46,964 nt of DNA from an uncultured Bacteroidales bacterium (GTDB lineage Bacteria > Bacteroidota > Bacteroidia > Bacteroidales > UBA932). Location: contig ONOH01000014.1 of assembly GCA_900319405.1 (NCBI GenBank), positions 1-46,964 on the forward strand, in the 5' to 3' direction. The position numbers were made by a program, and so were the translations under genes. Below are positions 24,700 to 33,258 of this stretch, in pieces (the first letter of the stretch is position 1; every line of letters starts with the position of its first letter). Under the pieces are notes generated by a model. That model was not told the DNA's origin and made no database searches. It saw only the letters and a list, made by a program, of their open reading frames with translations.

Positions 24700-27600
24700 C
24701 GGTCTTTTCTGAAATAATGTACGGCGTTTTCGAACAGCGGCTGTCGAGGGTTGCCGCCGATATTTTTGTACAGCTGGTTCTCGTACCGCTCGCTGTGCCC
24801 CATCTTGCCCAGGATGTGACCGTCGGGGCTCAGGATGCCTTCGATATCATAGTATGATCCGTTGGGGTTGTCCAGGTAACGGAAGGCCACCTGCCCGCGG
24901 GAAAACAACTCGGCGGCCAGCGATTCATTCACCACGAATTTGCCTTCTCCGTGGCTGAACGCGATGTGATGGACCTCTCCCGGCTCCATTCCGGCAAGCC
25001 AGGGAGAGTTGACGGAGGCTACCCGGGTACGGGCAATCAGGGAGATGTGGCGGTTGATGTCGTTGCGGAAAAGGGTGGGCGATTCCGTGGTGACGCTACC
25101 GACCTTTCCATCCGGGAGAAGACCGCTCTTCACCAGGGCCTGGAAACCGTTGCAGATGCCCAGGATAAGCCCCCCCCGCTTCTGAAGACGGCCGATAGCT
25201 TCACTGACGCTGGCGTTGCAAATGACGCTGGCGATGAACTTGCCGCTTCCGTCGGGTTCGTCTCCGGAAGAGAAGCCGCCGCAGAAGGCCAGGATTTGGC
25301 TTTCGTCAATGCGGCGGGAGAGCTCCTCAATGGAACGGAGCACATCTTCGGCACACAGGTTCCGGAAAATGAAGGGGCGCACCCGGGCGCCGGCTTCGCG
25401 GAAAGCTTTGGCCGTATCGTAATCGCAGTTGGTGCCCGGGAATACCGGGAGGCACACCAGCGGATGCTCGACGGGGGCACCGGGATAGACCAGGTTGGCG
25501 GGGTCGAACGGAACGGGACTCACCGAAGGGGGTTCCTTGTCAAAGAGTGGCTCCACCCTGGGAGGATAGATGCCGGCGTATCGGCCTTCGTAGGCCTTCT
25601 CCAGCGCTTCCAGGGAGAGGAGAGTTCCGTTGATGCAGATGCCGCCGTCCGTCACGTGACCCAGCAGTTGCACGCCTTCCAACGCTTCCGTCGCCTCCAG
25701 CACGAGCGAACCGTATCCCAGTCGGAACAGGTCCTCCTCGGGCAAGGTCACGTCCACGCCCAGTCCGTTGCCCAGGGCCATCTTCACCAGAGCCTCGGCC
25801 ACACCGCCGTAGCTCAGCGACCAGGCCGACACCACCTTTCCGGCAGTAATCAGCTCCCTGAGGCGGCTCCAATTGGCCTTGAGGGCATCCGTATCGGGCA
25901 TTTCATCGGCCCGGGGCGTATGCTTTAAGAGACAGATGGCGTTGCCGGCCTTTTTGAATTCGGGGGAAATCACCTCCCGCGCATCCACCGTTGTGATGCC
26001 GAAGGCCACCAGGGTGGGCGGAACATGGATGTGCTCGAAGGTACCGCTCATGGAGTCTTTCCCGCCGATGGAAGGGAGCCCCAGGGCCTCCTGCATCTTA
26101 AGGGCGCCCAGCAGCGCGGCCAGCGGTTTTCCCCAGCTGTAGGGGTCTGCCGTCATCCGCTCGAAATACTCCTGGTAAGAAAAGCGCATCCGGGACCAGT
26201 CGGCTCCGCAGGCGGCCACCTTGGTGCAAGCCTCCACCACCGCATAGGCGGCGCTGTGGTAAGGGCTCCAGAGGGCCAGGTCGGGGTTGTAGCCGAAGGC
26301 CATCACGCTGGCGGTGTCGGTATAGCCATCCACCGGCAGTTTCTGCACGGACAGCTGCGTTTCGGTGGCCTGGCGCCTTCCGCCATAAGGCATCAACACC
26401 GTAGAACGTCCGATGGTGGAATCGAACATCTCCACCAGCCCTTTCTGGGAGGCCACGTTGGGCGAGGCCATCACGGCCAGCATCTTCTCTTCGAGGGTGG
26501 CTCCGCCGGGCATCCGGGCGAAGGGGTCTTTTTCCTCCACGGCTGATACGGTGGCCCTGGCGAAATGAGGGGCGCCGGCACTGTCGATGAATTCACGGGA
26601 CAGGTCGCAGACCTTCTCCCCGTGGAAGTACATTCGCATCCTTCCGGAGGCGGTCACATCGGCCACGTGCGTCACTTCGATGTTGTCCAGGGCGCAGAGC
26701 TCCCGGAAACGGTCCATAGCATCGGCTTCCACCACGACGGCCATCCTTTCCTGCGACTCACTGATGGCCAGTTCGGTGGCGTTGAGGCCGGCGTATTTGA
26801 CCGGCACGCGGTCCAGGTAGATATCCAGGCCGGGGGCCAGTTCTCCGATGGCCACGCTCACGCCGCCGGCGCCGAAGTCGTTGGATTTCTTGACCAGGCG
26901 CGTCACCTCGGGACGACGGAAAAGACGCTGCAGCTGACGCTCCTCGGGGGCGTTCCCTTTCTGGACCTCACTGCCGCAGGTCTCCAGCGAAGCCTCCGTG
27001 TGCTGCTTGGAAGAGCCGGTGGCTCCCCCGATGCCGTCCCGGCCGGTGCGGCCGCCCAGCAGCAGCACTACGTCTCCCGCCTCCGGAGTTTCACGCCTTA
27101 CGGACGAAGCTTTGACGGCACCCACCACGGCTCCGATTTCCATCCGCTTGGCCGTGTAGCCCTCCGAATAGATTTCCCTCACGTGGGTGGTGGCCAGGCC
27201 AATCTGGTTGCCGTAACTGGAATAGCCGGCGGCGGCCTTGCGGGAGATCATCTGCTGGGGCAGCTTGCCGGGAATGGTATCGGCCACCGCTGCCGTGATG
27301 TCTCCGGCCCCGGTCACCCGCATCGCCTGATAGACATAGGCACGGCCCGAGAGAGGGTCCCGGATGGCTCCGCCAAGGCAGGTCGCGGCGCCGCCGAAAG
27401 GTTCTATTTCCGTAGGGTGGTTGTGGGTTTCGTTCTTGAACTGAAGCAGCCACCGCTCGTCCTGGCCGTCCACATTCACGCTGACAAAGACGCTGCAGGC
27501 ATTGTTCTCCCCGCTCTGCTCCTGATCCTCCAGGAGGCCTTTGGACTTAAGATAGCGGGCGCCGATGGTGGCCAGCTCCATCAGGCACAACGGTTTGGAC

Positions 27601-28379
27601 TCCCGGCCCAGGGAGGCGCGCATCCGGCCCAGCAGGGCCAGGGAGGCTTCGATGTCCGGCCGGATGAAGGATTCATCGACCCGGATTTCCTCCAGAGTGG
27701 AGGTGAAAGTGGTATGGCGGCAATGGTCGCTCCAGTAGGTGTCCAGGATGCGGAGCTCGGTTTCGCGGGGCTCCCTGCCCTCCTTCCGGAAATAATGCAC
27801 CACTTCCCTCAGGTCGTCGGTGTTCATTGCCAGGCCGTGGCTTTTGCAGAATGCGGCAAAATCCTCTTCCCGCATAGCCGTAAAGCCGCCAAGATCTTCC
27901 AGGGGTTTTATATCGGCCTTTTCGGCCAGGCTGAGGACGGCCATATCCTTGCGGCGGCTCTCGACGGGGTTGATGAAATAGCGGGCTATCCGGGCCAGAT
28001 CCTCTTCCGAGGCCTCTTCCCCGAACACGAGCAGCCGGGCGCTTTTGATGCTTACCGACGCCTCCGGCTCAATGAGGTGGACACAGTCCTCGGCCGACGA
28101 GGCTCGCTGGTCAAACTGCCCCGGCAGGTATTCTACGGCCAGGTAACGCTCCCCGCCAGGGAAAGCTTCGCTCACCACGTCGGTGGCTTTTTCCCCGAAG
28201 ACGCTGTAGCGGCATTTCTCCAGCAGGCTTTCGGAGAAACCGAACAGGTCGTAAACGGTGTACAGTTGCAGGCTTTGTAACGAAAGGGAGAGATTCTCAT
28301 TGAACTCCCGGAGCAGGCTGGAAGCTTCTACGCGGAACGCTTCCCGCTTCTGAACAAACAGTCTCTTGGCTTTTTCCAT
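24696..28379 (-). CDS. purL: phosphoribosylformylglycinamidine synthase, single chain
   Basis: Fourth purine step; an ATP- and glutamine-dependent amidation. The 1227-residue chain is the large form with the glutaminase domain fused. N-terminal domain about 1-150, linker with LDTYWSDHCRHTTFTS, then the two ATP-binding halves (FKNETHNHPTEIEPFGGAATCLGG, later GGKDSMSGTFEH), and the C-terminal class I glutaminase from about residue 960 (VFPGTNCDYDTAKAF), with the nucleophile Cys in GICNGFQ. A candidate terminator ends 5 bp before its start codon, separating it from purE. Confidence 0.98.
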   Translation of the reverse strand: MEKAKRLFVQKREAFRVEASSLLREFNENLSLSLQSLQLYTVYDLFGFSESLLEKCRYSVFGEKATDVVSEAFPGGERYLAVEYLPGQFDQRASSAEDCVHLIEPEASVSIKSARLLVFGEEASEEDLARIARYFINPVESRRKDMAVLSLAEKADIKPLEDLGGFTAMREEDFAAFCKSHGLAMNTDDLREVVHYFRKEGREPRETELRILDTYWSDHCRHTTFTSTLEEIRVDESFIRPDIEASLALLGRMRASLGRESKPLCLMELATIGARYLKSKGLLEDQEQSGENNACSVFVSVNVDGQDERWLLQFKNETHNHPTEIEPFGGAATCLGGAIRDPLSGRAYVYQAMRVTGAGDITAAVADTIPGKLPQQMISRKAAAGYSSYGNQIGLATTHVREIYSEGYTAKRMEIGAVVGAVKASSVRRETPEAGDVVLLLGGRTGRDGIGGATGSSKQHTEASLETCGSEVQKGNAPEERQLQRLFRRPEVTRLVKKSNDFGAGGVSVAIGELAPGLDIYLDRVPVKYAGLNATELAISESQERMAVVVEADAMDRFRELCALDNIEVTHVADVTASGRMRMYFHGEKVCDLSREFIDSAGAPHFARATVSAVEEKDPFARMPGGATLEEKMLAVMASPNVASQKGLVEMFDSTIGRSTVLMPYGGRRQATETQLSVQKLPVDGYTDTASVMAFGYNPDLALWSPYHSAAYAVVEACTKVAACGADWSRMRFSYQEYFERMTADPYSWGKPLAALLGALKMQEALGLPSIGGKDSMSGTFEHIHVPPTLVAFGITTVDAREVISPEFKKAGNAICLLKHTPRADEMPDTDALKANWSRLRELITAGKVVSAWSLSYGGVAEALVKMALGNGLGVDVTLPEEDLFRLGYGSLVLEATEALEGVQLLGHVTDGGICINGTLLSLEALEKAYEGRYAGIYPPRVEPLFDKEPPSVSPVPFDPANLVYPGAPVEHPLVCLPVFPGTNCDYDTAKAFREAGARVRPFIFRNLCAEDVLRSIEELSRRIDESQILAFCGGFSSGDEPDGSGKFIASVICNASVSEAIGRLQKRGGLILGICNGFQALVKSGLLPDGKVGSVTTESPTLFRNDINRHISLIARTRVASVNSPWLAGMEPGEVHHIAFSHGEGKFVVNESLAAELFSRGQVAFRYLDNPNGSYYDIEGILSPDGHILGKMGHSERYENQLYKNIGGNPRQPLFENAVHYFRKDR

Positions 28380-28384
28380 TCGGT

Positions 28385-28419
28385 AAAAAATGTGCCCACC
28401 GGCGCAGGGCGGGTGGGCA
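28385..28419 (-). terminator. terminator-like hairpin between purE and purL
   Basis: On the minus strand TGCCCACC (28412-28419) pairs with GGTGGGCA (28393-28400), an 8-bp GC-rich stem, then CA and TTTTTT. It starts 6 bp after the purE stop codon and ends 5 bp before the purL ATG. It may act as an attenuator or end most purE transcripts. Confidence 0.7.
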
Positions 28420-28425
28420 GTATGC

Positions 28426-28893
28426 TTATATGGTAGTATTCAGGACCTTGTCACTCTGGTCTTTGCGGAACTGCTGGAGTTTCTGCGAGAGGGACTTGTC
28501 TTGGAGGGCCAGGATGGATACCGCATAAAGTGCGGCGTTACGGGAACCGTCAATGGCCATCGTAGCGACGGGGATTCCGGAGGGCATCTGGACGATGGAG
28601 AGGAGGGAGTCCATTCCCATCAGGGCCCTGGATTTCACCGGCACGCCGATGACGGGGAGCGTGGTAAGCGCGGCGATGACTCCGGGCAGGTGGGCCGCCC
28701 CTCCGGCGCCGGCAATCACAATCTCGCATCCCTTTTCCGGCAAGGAGGCCACATAGTCTGCCAGGGGACCCGGATTGCGGTGCGCGCTGAGCACGCGCTT
28801 TTCATAGGGAATGCCGAAATCTTCCAGCGTGGTGCAGCACGGGGACATTACGTCCCAGTCGCTGGCGCTGCCCATGATAATCGCTACTTTCAT
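28426..28893 (-). CDS. purE: N5-CAIR mutase
   Basis: Sixth purine step, giving CAIR. The 155-residue product starts MKVAIIMGSASDW, the family's N-terminus; an upstream in-frame ATG adds 45 residues of intergenic sequence and is rejected. Motifs: SAHRNP (usually SAHRTP, so Thr is Asn here), AGAGGAAHLPGVIA, GVPVKSRALMGMDSLLSIVQMPSGIPVAT. Class I PurE needs PurK to make its substrate, but no purK is in the window. It heads the purine cluster, with its own promoter at 28933-28963. Confidence 0.96.
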   Translation of the reverse strand: MKVAIIMGSASDWDVMSPCCTTLEDFGIPYEKRVLSAHRNPGPLADYVASLPEKGCEIVIAGAGGAAHLPGVIAALTTLPVIGVPVKSRALMGMDSLLSIVQMPSGIPVATMAIDGSRNAALYAVSILALQDKSLSQKLQQFRKDQSDKVLNTTI

Positions 28894-28932
28894 AGTAGAA
28901 ACGAGGTTAGAATCCATCAAAAAAATGAAGTG

Positions 28933-28963
28933 CAAATTTACAAAGAAGCCTCCATACTTCCAA
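28933..28963 (-). promoter_or_regulatory. promoter of purE and the minus-strand purine genes
   Basis: On the minus strand TTGG (28960-28963), 19 bp, TAAATTTG (28933-28940), 39 bp before the purE start codon. It diverges from the promoter at 29023-29053. Confidence 0.7.
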
Positions 28964-28984
28964 CAGCCCTTCGGGGATTTTTTG

Positions 28985-29002
28985 TCAACAATGATTTGTT
29001 GA
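28985..29002. promoter_or_regulatory. candidate operator between divergent purine promoters
   Basis: TCAACAA (28985-28991), 4 bp, TTGTTGA (28996-29002): a perfect 7-bp inverted repeat placed between the two -33 elements of the divergent purE and plus-strand SAICAR-synthase promoters, 21-22 bp from each. A repressor bound here could control both units. No regulator gene is in the window. Confidence 0.4.
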
Positions 29003-29022
29003 TAAAGATTTACGGCAGACCC

Positions 29023-29053
29023 TTGCACAACTTGGAATACAGTTTTATCTTTG
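29023..29053 (+). promoter_or_regulatory. promoter of the long SAICAR synthase and purB
   Basis: TTGC (29023-29026), 19 bp, TATCTTTG (29046-29053), 18 bp before the start codon. Confidence 0.75.
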
Positions 29054-29071
29054 TAAGTTACAATTCACTCT

Positions 29072-30016
29072 ATGAAAGCCGTAGTTAAAACCCAATTCTC
29101 CCTTCCCGGTCAGCAGTCCCTGTACACGGGAAAAGTCCGCGATGTTTACACCCTGGACAGTGGTTACCTGGTCATGGTGGCCACCGACCGTATCTCCGCC
29201 TTCGACGTGGTACTCCCGGAAGGCATTCCCTGCAAAGGACAGGTTCTCAACCAGCTGGCCGCCCAGTTCCTGGACCTCACGGCCGATATCCTCCCCAACT
29301 GGAAGGTGGCGGTGCCCGACCCGATGGTCACCGTAGGCTGGCGCTGCGAACCCTACAAGGTAGAGATGGTGGTGCGCGGCTACCTGGCCGGACACGCCTG
29401 GCGGGAATACAAAGCCGGGAAACGCAGCCTCTGCGGGGTCCCGCTCCCGGATGGCCTCCGCGAAAACGAGAAACTGCCCCAGCCTATCATCACCCCCACC
29501 ACCAAGGCGGCCGAAGGCCACGACGAGGACATCAGCAAAGCGGAAATCATCGCCCAGGGCCTGATCCCGGCCGATGAGTACGAGCAGCTGGAGCGCTACA
29601 CCCTGGCCCTGTTCCAGCGGGGAACGGAAATCGCCGCCCGCAAAGGTCTCATCCTGGTGGATACCAAGTACGAGTTTGGCCAGAAGGACGGAAAGATTAT
29701 CCTGATGGACGAGATTCATACCCCCGACTCTTCCCGTTATTTCTATGCCGAAGGGTATCAGGAGCGTCTCGAGAAAGGAGAACACCAGCGGCAGCTCTCC
29801 AAGGAGTTCGTACGCGAATGGCTGATGGCCGGCGGCTTCCAGGGCCGCGAAGGGGAAAAGGTGCCCGAGATGACCCCCGAAGTGGTGAGCGGCATCACCG
29901 ACCGCTACATCGAGCTGTATGAAAAACTCAGCGATACGCCTTTCCTGCGGGACGAGTGCGAAGATACCGCCGCCCGCATCGAGAACAACATCCTGCATTT
30001 TCTCCAAACCCGATAG
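29072..30016 (+). CDS. purC: SAICAR synthase, long form
   Basis: Second enzyme in the window for CAIR to SAICAR. 314 residues, of the longer type related to yeast Ade1 that is usual in Bacteroidota. Motifs: [84 protein letters not shown] and [13 protein letters not shown], with ADP/metal-site acidic residues in place. It differs from the 238-residue PurC at 23983-24699 in length and sequence, so the pair is not a recent duplication. purB follows after 3 bp. (Bases quoted here as two adjoining blocks are residues 18-63 of the protein.). Confidence 0.95.
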   Translation: MKAVVKTQFSLPGQQSLYTGKVRDVYTLDSGYLVMVATDRISAFDVVLPEGIPCKGQVLNQLAAQFLDLTADILPNWKVAVPDPMVTVGWRCEPYKVEMVVRGYLAGHAWREYKAGKRSLCGVPLPDGLRENEKLPQPIITPTTKAAEGHDEDISKAEIIAQGLIPADEYEQLERYTLALFQRGTEIAARKGLILVDTKYEFGQKDGKIILMDEIHTPDSSRYFYAEGYQERLEKGEHQRQLSKEFVREWLMAGGFQGREGEKVPEMTPEVVSGITDRYIELYEKLSDTPFLRDECEDTAARIENNILHFLQTR

Positions 30017-30019
30017 ACC

Positions 30020-31315
30020 ATGATAGAGCGTTATTCCCGAAAAGTGATGCGGGACGTCTGGACCGAAGAGAACAAATTCGGCGCGTACCTGCAGGTAGAA
30101 ATCCTCTCCTGCGAAGCCTGGAGCCGGCTGGGCGTGATTCCGGCCGAAGATGTGGAAAAGATCCGGAAGAACGCCCGTTTCGAGGTTTCCCGGATTCAGG
30201 AAATCGAAGAGCAGACCCGCCACGACGTGGTGGCCTTCACCCGCGCCGTCAGCGAAAGCCTGGGAGATGAGCGCAAATGGGTCCATTACGGTCTCACCTC
30301 CACCGACGTAGTGGACACCGCCAACGGCTATCTTCTCAAGCAGGCCAACGCCATCCTCCGGAAAGACTTGGAAGAGTTCCTGGAGGTGCTGCGCCGCCGG
30401 GCGCTGGAATTCAAAGGGACGCCCTGCATCGGCCGCACGCACGGCATCCACGCCGACATCACCAGTTTCGGTCTCAAATGGGCCCTCTGGTACGAGGAGA
30501 TGAAGCGCAATATCGAGCGTTTCCAGCAGGCCGCCTCCGGTGTAGAAGCCGGCAAGATGAGCGGCGCCGTGGGCAACTTCGCCAACATCCCTCCTTTCAT
30601 TCAGGACTATGTGTGCGGGGAACTGGGCATTGAATCGGCCCGCATCTCCACCCAGGTGCTCCAGAGGGACCGCCACGCCTTTTACGTGGGCACCCTGGCC
30701 CTCATTGCCTCCACCCTGGAACAGATGGCCTTCGAGGTACGCAACCTCCAGAGGACCGAAGTGCGCGAAGTGGAGGAAGCCTTCCGCAAGGGACAGAAAG
30801 GTTCCAGCGCGATGCCCCACAAGCGCAATCCCATTTCTTCCGAAAACATCTGCGGATGCGCGCGCGTAATGCGGGGCTATATGGCTACCGCCTATGAGAA
30901 CGTCGCCCTCTGGCACGAGCGTGACATTTCCCACTCCAGCACCGAACGTATCGTCCTCCCCGACGCCACGGAGCTGCTGGACTATATGCTCCAGCGCTTC
31001 AAGGGCATTCTGGAAAATCTGGTGGCCTATCCGGAGACGATGCTTGCCAACATCTACCGCACCCGCGGGGTTATCTTTGCCCAGCGCGTGATGAACGCCC
31101 TCATCGCCAGGGGTCTTTCCCGCGAGCAGGCCTACGACACGGTGCAGCCCATCGCGATGGAAGCCTGGACACAGAACAAGGACTACAAGACGCTGCTGGA
31201 AGCATCGGCCCAGGTGAGCGAAATATTATCCAGGGAAGAGCTGGAAAGTTGCTTTACCCTGGATTACTACTTCAAGAATGTGGATGAAATCTTCCGCCGT
31301 GTAGGCATTGCCTAG
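30020..31315 (+). CDS. purB: adenylosuccinate lyase
   Basis: Eighth step to IMP and also the last step to AMP; fumarase/aspartase superfamily. 431 residues, the Bacillus-like length. Motifs: [27 protein letters not shown] (catalytic His region) and the superfamily signature [17 protein letters not shown]. It starts 3 bp after the long SAICAR synthase. Its stop codon and that of the convergent purA share the bases CTAG. Confidence 0.97.
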   Translation: MIERYSRKVMRDVWTEENKFGAYLQVEILSCEAWSRLGVIPAEDVEKIRKNARFEVSRIQEIEEQTRHDVVAFTRAVSESLGDERKWVHYGLTSTDVVDTANGYLLKQANAILRKDLEEFLEVLRRRALEFKGTPCIGRTHGIHADITSFGLKWALWYEEMKRNIERFQQAASGVEAGKMSGAVGNFANIPPFIQDYVCGELGIESARISTQVLQRDRHAFYVGTLALIASTLEQMAFEVRNLQRTEVREVEEAFRKGQKGSSAMPHKRNPISSENICGCARVMRGYMATAYENVALWHERDISHSSTERIVLPDATELLDYMLQRFKGILENLVAYPETMLANIYRTRGVIFAQRVMNALIARGLSREQAYDTVQPIAMEAWTQNKDYKTLLEASAQVSEILSREELESCFTLDYYFKNVDEIFRRVGIA

Positions 31316-32583
31316 CGGAGGATGGTGGCTTCCCGGTCCGGGCCCACGGAGACGATCTTGATCCCGCAGCCGGTTTCCTTTTCAATGAAAGCGATATACT
31401 GCTTGAAGGCCTCGGGGAAATCCTCGTAGCGGCGAAGACCGCCCAGCGGGGATTTCCAGCCGGGGAATTCCTTGTAAACCGGAGTGACGCCGGCTCCCCC
31501 GTCGTAAGGGAAACGGTCCGTCACTTTTCCGTTTTCCGTGTAAGCGACTGCCACCTTGATGGTGTCAAAGCCGTCCAACACGTCGGATTTCATCATGATG
31601 AGGTCTGTCACACCGTTCATCATCACGGCATACTTGAGGGCCACCATATCCAGCCATCCGCAGCGGCGCGGACGCCCGGTGGTGGCACCAAACTCGTGCC
31701 CGGTGGCGCGGAGCCGTTCTCCGTCTTCATCGAAAAGCTCGGTGGGGAAAGGGCCGCTGCCCACGCGGGTACAATAGGCCTTGAAGATGCCGTACACCCT
31801 GCCCACGCGGGAAGGGGCGACACCCAGTCCCGTGCAGACGCCGGCCGAGAGCGTATTGGACGAAGTGACAAAGGGATAAGTGCCGAAGTCAATGTCCAGG
31901 AGGGAGCCCTGTGCTCCTTCGGCCAAAATGCGCGTACCGGCCTCCAGGGCCTGGTTCAAGTACATTTCGCTGTCGATGAAGGGGAAGCGGCGAAGACCTT
32001 CCACGGCTTCCATCCAGCGGGCCTCGTATTCGCTGATGTCACAGGAGTAATCATATTGGGCCAAAAGACCGGAATGCTTCTTTTTCAGCGCATCGTAACG
32101 CGCCTGGAAATCCGGGGACAGGATGTCTCCCACACGGAGGCCGTTGCGGCCGGTCTTGTCCATATAAGTGGGACCGATACCCTTGAGGGTGGATCCTATC
32201 TTGGATTTCCCCTTGGCCGCCTCGCTGGCGGCATCCAGCATCCGGTGCGTGGGCAGAATCAGGTGGGCACGCTTGGAGATGACCAGCCGGCCGCTTATGT
32301 CTCCCGTCATCTTCTCGATGGAGCGGATTTCTTCCAGCAGAATCACTGGGTCAATGACCACGCCGTTGCCGATCACATTCACCGTCCCCTCCCGGAAAAT
32401 ACCGGAAGGAACGGTATGGAGGACAAAACTGTCTCCCTCGAAAACCAGCGAATGGCCGGCGTTGGGGCCACCCTGGAAGCGGGCGACCATCTTGTACGAA
32501 GGGGTGAGCACATCCACCACCTTGCCTTTTCCCTCATCCCCCCACTGGAGGCCGAGCACTACATCTAATTTGTTCTTTTCCAT
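31312..32583 (-). CDS. purA: adenylosuccinate synthetase
   Basis: GTP-dependent conversion of IMP and aspartate to adenylosuccinate, the first step to AMP. 423 residues. Motifs: [14 protein letters not shown] (P-loop-like start), [47 protein letters not shown] and [12 protein letters not shown]. The gene is convergent with purB with 4-bp overlap and divergent from rimP, with its own promoter at 32616-32646. Confidence 0.98.
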   Translation of the reverse strand: MEKNKLDVVLGLQWGDEGKGKVVDVLTPSYKMVARFQGGPNAGHSLVFEGDSFVLHTVPSGIFREGTVNVIGNGVVIDPVILLEEIRSIEKMTGDISGRLVISKRAHLILPTHRMLDAASEAAKGKSKIGSTLKGIGPTYMDKTGRNGLRVGDILSPDFQARYDALKKKHSGLLAQYDYSCDISEYEARWMEAVEGLRRFPFIDSEMYLNQALEAGTRILAEGAQGSLLDIDFGTYPFVTSSNTLSAGVCTGLGVAPSRVGRVYGIFKAYCTRVGSGPFPTELFDEDGERLRATGHEFGATTGRPRRCGWLDMVALKYAVMMNGVTDLIMMKSDVLDGFDTIKVAVAYTENGKVTDRFPYDGGAGVTPVYKEFPGWKSPLGGLRRYEDFPEAFKQYIAFIEKETGCGIKIVSVGPDREATILR

Positions 32584-32615
32584 TTATGCTTTGTTACAAC
32601 ATTCGAGCGATACTA

Positions 32616-32646
32616 CAAAAATAACAAGAATTTAACTCATATGCAA
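32616..32646 (-). promoter_or_regulatory. purA promoter
   Basis: On the minus strand TTGC (32643-32646), 19 bp, TATTTTTG (32616-32623), 32 bp before the purA start codon. Confidence 0.7.
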
Positions 32647-32655
32647 CAAAGCGGA

Positions 32656-32687
32656 TTTGGTGTTTTCAGAATAATTGCGTATATTTG
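32656..32687 (+). promoter_or_regulatory. rimP-nusA-infB promoter
   Basis: TTTG (32656-32659), 20 bp, TATATTTG (32680-32687). A full match to the phylum's consensus. The mRNA would start near 32692, giving a leader of about 50 bases. Confidence 0.8.
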
Positions 32688-32700
32688 CGCCCGTGAACGA

Positions 32701-32730
32701 GATAGAGGACGACGGTCCCCTATCTTTTTT
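32701..32730 (+). terminator. terminator-like hairpin in the rimP leader
   Basis: GATAGAGGAC (32701-32710) pairs with GTCCCCTATC (32715-32724), one mismatch, loop GACG, followed by six T. It lies between the promoter and the rimP start, so it cannot end an upstream plus-strand gene (purA is divergent); it is best read as an attenuator of the operon. Confidence 0.75.
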
Positions 32731-32741
32731 ATACGGAGACT

Positions 32742-33209
32742 ATGAACAAAGATCAGATTATTCGGACCATTGAGCCGGCCGTCGCGGAAAGGGGCTGCTT
32801 CCTGGTGGAGGTGAGCGTAAGCGCAGCCAACGACATCGAAGTCGTCATCGAGAAGGAGGATGGCATCGTGGACTGGGAAGACTGCGCCGCCATCGACAGG
32901 GTGATGCACGAGCACTTCAACCAGGACGAGGAAGACTACGCCCTCACCGTCTCATCGGCCGGGCTGGACCGCCCCTTCAAGGTGCTCAGGCAGTACCTCA
33001 AGGCCATCGGCTCACAGGTGGATGTCAAGTTCAAGGGCGGAAGGCGCCTCATCGCCACTCTCCAAAAGGCCGACGAAGAGAGCGTCACCCTGCAGTACAC
33101 CGCCCTGGAAGCCGTGGAAGGGAAGAAGAAAAAGGAGAAAGTGGAGCACACGGACACCTTTGCCCTCACGGAGATCAACAGCGTTACTCCGTATGTGGAG
33201 TTCAAGTAG
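32742..33209 (+). CDS. rimP: ribosome maturation factor RimP
   Basis: Helps 30S subunit maturation. 155 residues; the N-terminal alpha/beta domain contains the conserved SSAGLDRPFK, preceded by CAAIDRVMHEHF. The C-terminal SH3-like domain carries a Lys/Glu-rich loop (EGKKKKEKVEHTD). It is first in rimP-nusA-infB, an arrangement kept across bacteria. The leader holds a terminator-like hairpin. Confidence 0.95.
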   Translation: MNKDQIIRTIEPAVAERGCFLVEVSVSAANDIEVVIEKEDGIVDWEDCAAIDRVMHEHFNQDEEDYALTVSSAGLDRPFKVLRQYLKAIGSQVDVKFKGGRRLIATLQKADEESVTLQYTALEAVEGKKKKEKVEHTDTFALTEINSVTPYVEFK

Positions 33210-33234
33210 ATTCTTCACTGCGTTCGGAATGACA
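33209..33234 (+). repeat. short interspersed repeat of the HSERSEE type, copy 3
   Basis: GATTCTTCACTGCGTTCGGAATGACA, beginning at the last base of the rimP stop codon, in the 49-bp rimP-nusA gap. Same direction as copy 1. Confidence 0.75.
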
Positions 33235-33258
33235 ATAAAATAATACAATCATAAACTA

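Noticed and set aside
26565-28280. Long open frame on the plus strand opposite purL, and similar long frames opposite gpmI/lpxD (12911-15535), dnaK (4189-6216), purH (19483-21000) and pnp (39256-41733)
   Set aside because: They mirror highly conserved genes on the other strand, show no signal, domain or promoter, and are expected in GC-rich DNA where antisense stops are rare.
28894-29028. Longer purE starting 45 codons upstream
   Set aside because: The extension runs through the promoter and candidate operator and is not family sequence.
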